Positions 62,297 through 64,000 of a stretch of DNA of 64,000 nucleotides are shown here, in pieces. The DNA is from Arthrobacter oryzae (lineage in GTDB: Bacteria > Actinomycetota > Actinomycetes > Actinomycetales > Micrococcaceae). Numbering within the stretch: the first letter of the stretch is position 1; each line of letters starts with the position of its first letter. Below the pieces are notes generated by a model, which was not told where the DNA came from, did no database searches, and saw only the letters and a program-made list of their open reading frames with translations. Made by a program: the position numbers and the translations under genes. The DNA lies in assembly GCF_030718995.1 (NCBI RefSeq), contig NZ_CP132204.1, positions 3,596,001 through 3,660,000 of the forward strand, given 5' to 3'.

Positions 62297-64000
62297 TCGA
62301 AACTCCCCTCGCACTGCCCGTCACGGCAGCCAAGGTTTCACTTTTCCGGAAGCTCCTGACCCACCCTACGGGCGCGGCCTCACTGCTGATCTTGTTCCTG
62401 GTGGCACTGGCCTCGATTCTCGCGCCGCTGCTGGCCACCCACGATCCCAACACCGCAATCCTTAAGGATGTGCTGGCCAAGGCCGGCTCCGAACACCTCC
62501 TCGGCGCCGACAGCGCGGGCCGCGACGTCTTCAGCCGCCTGCTGTTTGCCGGCCAGTTCAGCCTCGCCGGCGCATTGGTGGCCCTCGCCGTCGCGCTGGT
62601 CCTCGGCGTCACCGCCGGCCTGATCGCCGGGTATTACGGCGGCTGGTTCGACTCGGTTTCGTCCTGGCTCACGGGCCTGATGATGGCCCTTCCCGGCATG
62701 GTGGTGCTGCTGGCGGCCCGCGCCGTGGTGGGCCCGTCAATGTGGCTGTCCATGATGATCTTCGGCATCTTGCTCTCGCCCGCCTTCTTCCGGCTGGTCT
62801 ACGCCTCCGTCACCGCAGTCCGCAATGAGCTCTATGTGGATGCGGCGCGCGTTTCCGGCCTGAGCGACTTCAGGATCATCGGCCGCCACATCCTGGCCGT
62901 GGTCCGGGCACCCGTCATCATCCAGTCCGCCATGGTCCTGGGCATCGCCATTGCCATCCAGGCCGGCCTTGAGTTCCTGGGCCTGGGGGACCGGAACATC
63001 CCCACCTGGGGCAGCATGCTCAACGACGGCTTCATCAACATCTTCAAGTCACCCACACTGGTGCTTTGGCCCGCCCTGATCATCGGCCTGGTCTGCATCG
63101 CACTGACTCTCTTGGCGAACGCCATGCGCGATGAACTGGAACGCAGCAGCGGCCCGGTCAAGAAGAGCCGCAAGGCAGCAGCCGCTGCCGCAATCGCCGA
63201 CGCCGAGGGTGCGGCTGAGAAGCGCGGTGCAGCCGCCGTCCTCCATCCTGAAGAATCCGCCGGTGCAGAAAACAGCAACGCCGGCGAGCCGCTGCTGGAG
63301 GTCACCGACCTCGGCGTCGGCTACGACCAGGCCGACGGTTCCACGACGCACGTGGTTAACCACGTAAACCTGACAGTACGCCGCGGCGAAGTGCATGGAC
63401 TGGTGGGCGAATCCGGCTCCGGCAAGACGCAGACCGCGTTTTCCATCCTCCGGCTCCTGCCGCAGGGCGGCCGCATCGCCGGCGGGTCCATCTTCTTCGA
63501 GGGAAAGGACCTGGCACAGCTCTCGGAAAAGGAAATGACCAAGGTCCGCGGGAAGCGCATCGCGTATATCCCGCAGGAGCCCATGTCGAACTTGGACTCC
63601 GCCTTCACCATCGGCAGCCAGCTGACCGAACCCATGCGGGTCTGCTTGGGCATCTCCAAAGCCGAAGCGCGCAAACGAGCCCTGGCGCTGCTGGCTAAGG
63701 TGGGCATTCCCGACCCGCAACGGACGTTCAACGCCTATCCGCACCAGATCTCCGGCGGCATGGCACAGCGCGTCCTGATCGCGGGGGCCGTCTCGTGCGA
63801 GCCGGACCTGCTGATCGCCGACGAACCCACCACAGCCCTGGATGTCACCGTGCAGGCCGAAGTCCTGAACCTGCTCCGCGAGCTCCAGGACGAACTGAAC
63901 ATGGGCGTCATCCTGGTGACCCACAACTTCGGCGTGGTGGCCGACCTCTGCGACCGCGTCTCGGTGATGCAGTCCGGCCGCGTGGTGGAAACCGGTCCCG
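62293..64000 (+). CDS. Fused peptide-type ABC permease/ATPase (DppC-DppD), incomplete at window end
   Basis: The frame stays open to the window end (at least 569 residues). Residues 1-285 form a DppC-type permease: [40 protein letters not shown] and [19 protein letters not shown]. An Ala/Lys/Glu-rich linker of about 45 residues follows. From about residue 336 an ATPase begins: Walker [13 protein letters not shown] (about 373), Q-loop [10 protein letters not shown], signature ISGGMAQRV, Walker [13 protein letters not shown] and switch His in VTHNFGVV. Such permease-ATPase fusions are common in Micrococcaceae, so this is not an assembly artefact. A second ATPase (DppF type) may follow outside the window. 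Confidence 0.9.
   Translation, partial: MIETPLALPVTAAKVSLFRKLLTHPTGAASLLILFLVALASILAPLLATHDPNTAILKDVLAKAGSEHLLGADSAGRDVFSRLLFAGQFSLAGALVALAVALVLGVTAGLIAGYYGGWFDSVSSWLTGLMMALPGMVVLLAARAVVGPSMWLSMMIFGILLSPAFFRLVYASVTAVRNELYVDAARVSGLSDFRIIGRHILAVVRAPVIIQSAMVLGIAIAIQAGLEFLGLGDRNIPTWGSMLNDGFINIFKSPTLVLWPALIIGLVCIALTLLANAMRDELERSSGPVKKSRKAAAAAAIADAEGAAEKRGAAAVLHPEESAGAENSNAGEPLLEVTDLGVGYDQADGSTTHVVNHVNLTVRRGEVHGLVGESGSGKTQTAFSILRLLPQGGRIAGGSIFFEGKDLAQLSEKEMTKVRGKRIAYIPQEPMSNLDSAFTIGSQLTEPMRVCLGISKAEARKRALALLAKVGIPDPQRTFNAYPHQISGGMAQRVLIAGAVSCEPDLLIADEPTTALDVTVQAEVLNLLRELQDELNMGVILVTHNFGVVADLCDRVSVMQSGRVVETGP

Noticed and set aside
62293..64000. Permease-ATPase fusion as an assembly error
   Set aside because: The linker is a natural Ala/Glu-rich sequence in one uninterrupted frame, and such fusions are known in actinobacterial peptide importers.

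Overview
The window is high-GC DNA from an actinobacterium. Protein sequences, frequent GTG starts, a fused peptide-transporter permease/ATPase and actinobacterial families (DUF4192, MAB_1171c-like, polyphosphate-type ROK kinase) point to the Arthrobacter/Pseudarthrobacter group (Micrococcaceae); this is inferred, not shown. No rRNA, tRNA, CRISPR or core housekeeping genes were seen. A MobF relaxase-helicase at the left edge, two serine-recombinase loci, a dispersed ~250-300 bp repeat family and about ten gene remnants suggest a large plasmid or a plasmid-derived accessory region.

Layout. 0-4.4 kb: conjugative relaxase with a translationally coupled small zinc-finger/coiled-coil protein and a candidate oriT hairpin. 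4.4-7.2 kb: decayed zone (resolvase remnant, type ISP restriction-modification remnant, headless TetR) around one secreted protein. 7.4-10.5 kb: a compact four-gene operon with overlapping stops and starts (ImmA/IrrE metallopeptidase, seven-TM MAB_1171c-like protein, XRE regulator, membrane-anchored alpha/beta hydrolase); this is the best candidate for an undescribed system. 10.5-11.6 kb: DUF4192 protein. 12.3-18.5 kb: oligosaccharide locus (two GH43-like hydrolases, carbohydrate ABC importer, divergent LacI with ATCGATACAAG operators). 19.3-28.9 kb: polyol/sugar locus (MFS transporter, FGGY kinase, DeoR regulator, zinc dehydrogenase, class II aldolase, complete ribose-type ABC importer), closed by strong terminators.

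29-45.9 kb: ROK glucokinase, arginase-family protein, LysR with a divergent cyclase/M24-like/mmsA-mmsB-chvE-type operon, HAD hydrolase, a chimeric nagB tail fused to a copied LysR leader, nagA, a saccharopine-dehydrogenase-like reductase, a resolvase, and a decaying SDR/thioesterase patch. 46-48.9 kb: lipoprotein sulfatase with its formylglycine-generating enzyme. 49-54.5 kb: deleted FAD oxidase, two-module AsnC regulator, M20 amidohydrolase and two membrane proteins (one DUF5058). 54.8-58.9 kb: dienoyl-CoA-reductase-like pseudogene, VOC protein, Fic enzyme, MFS fragment. 59-64 kb: TetR regulator divergent from a peptide-type ABC operon running off the window.

Taken together this is mainly a carbon-scavenging accessory region (plant or soil oligosaccharides, polyols, amino sugars, sulfate esters, peptides). 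Each importer is paired with its own regulator and hydrolase, kinase or dehydrogenase, and the modules are separated by repeats and gene wreckage that record repeated recombination.
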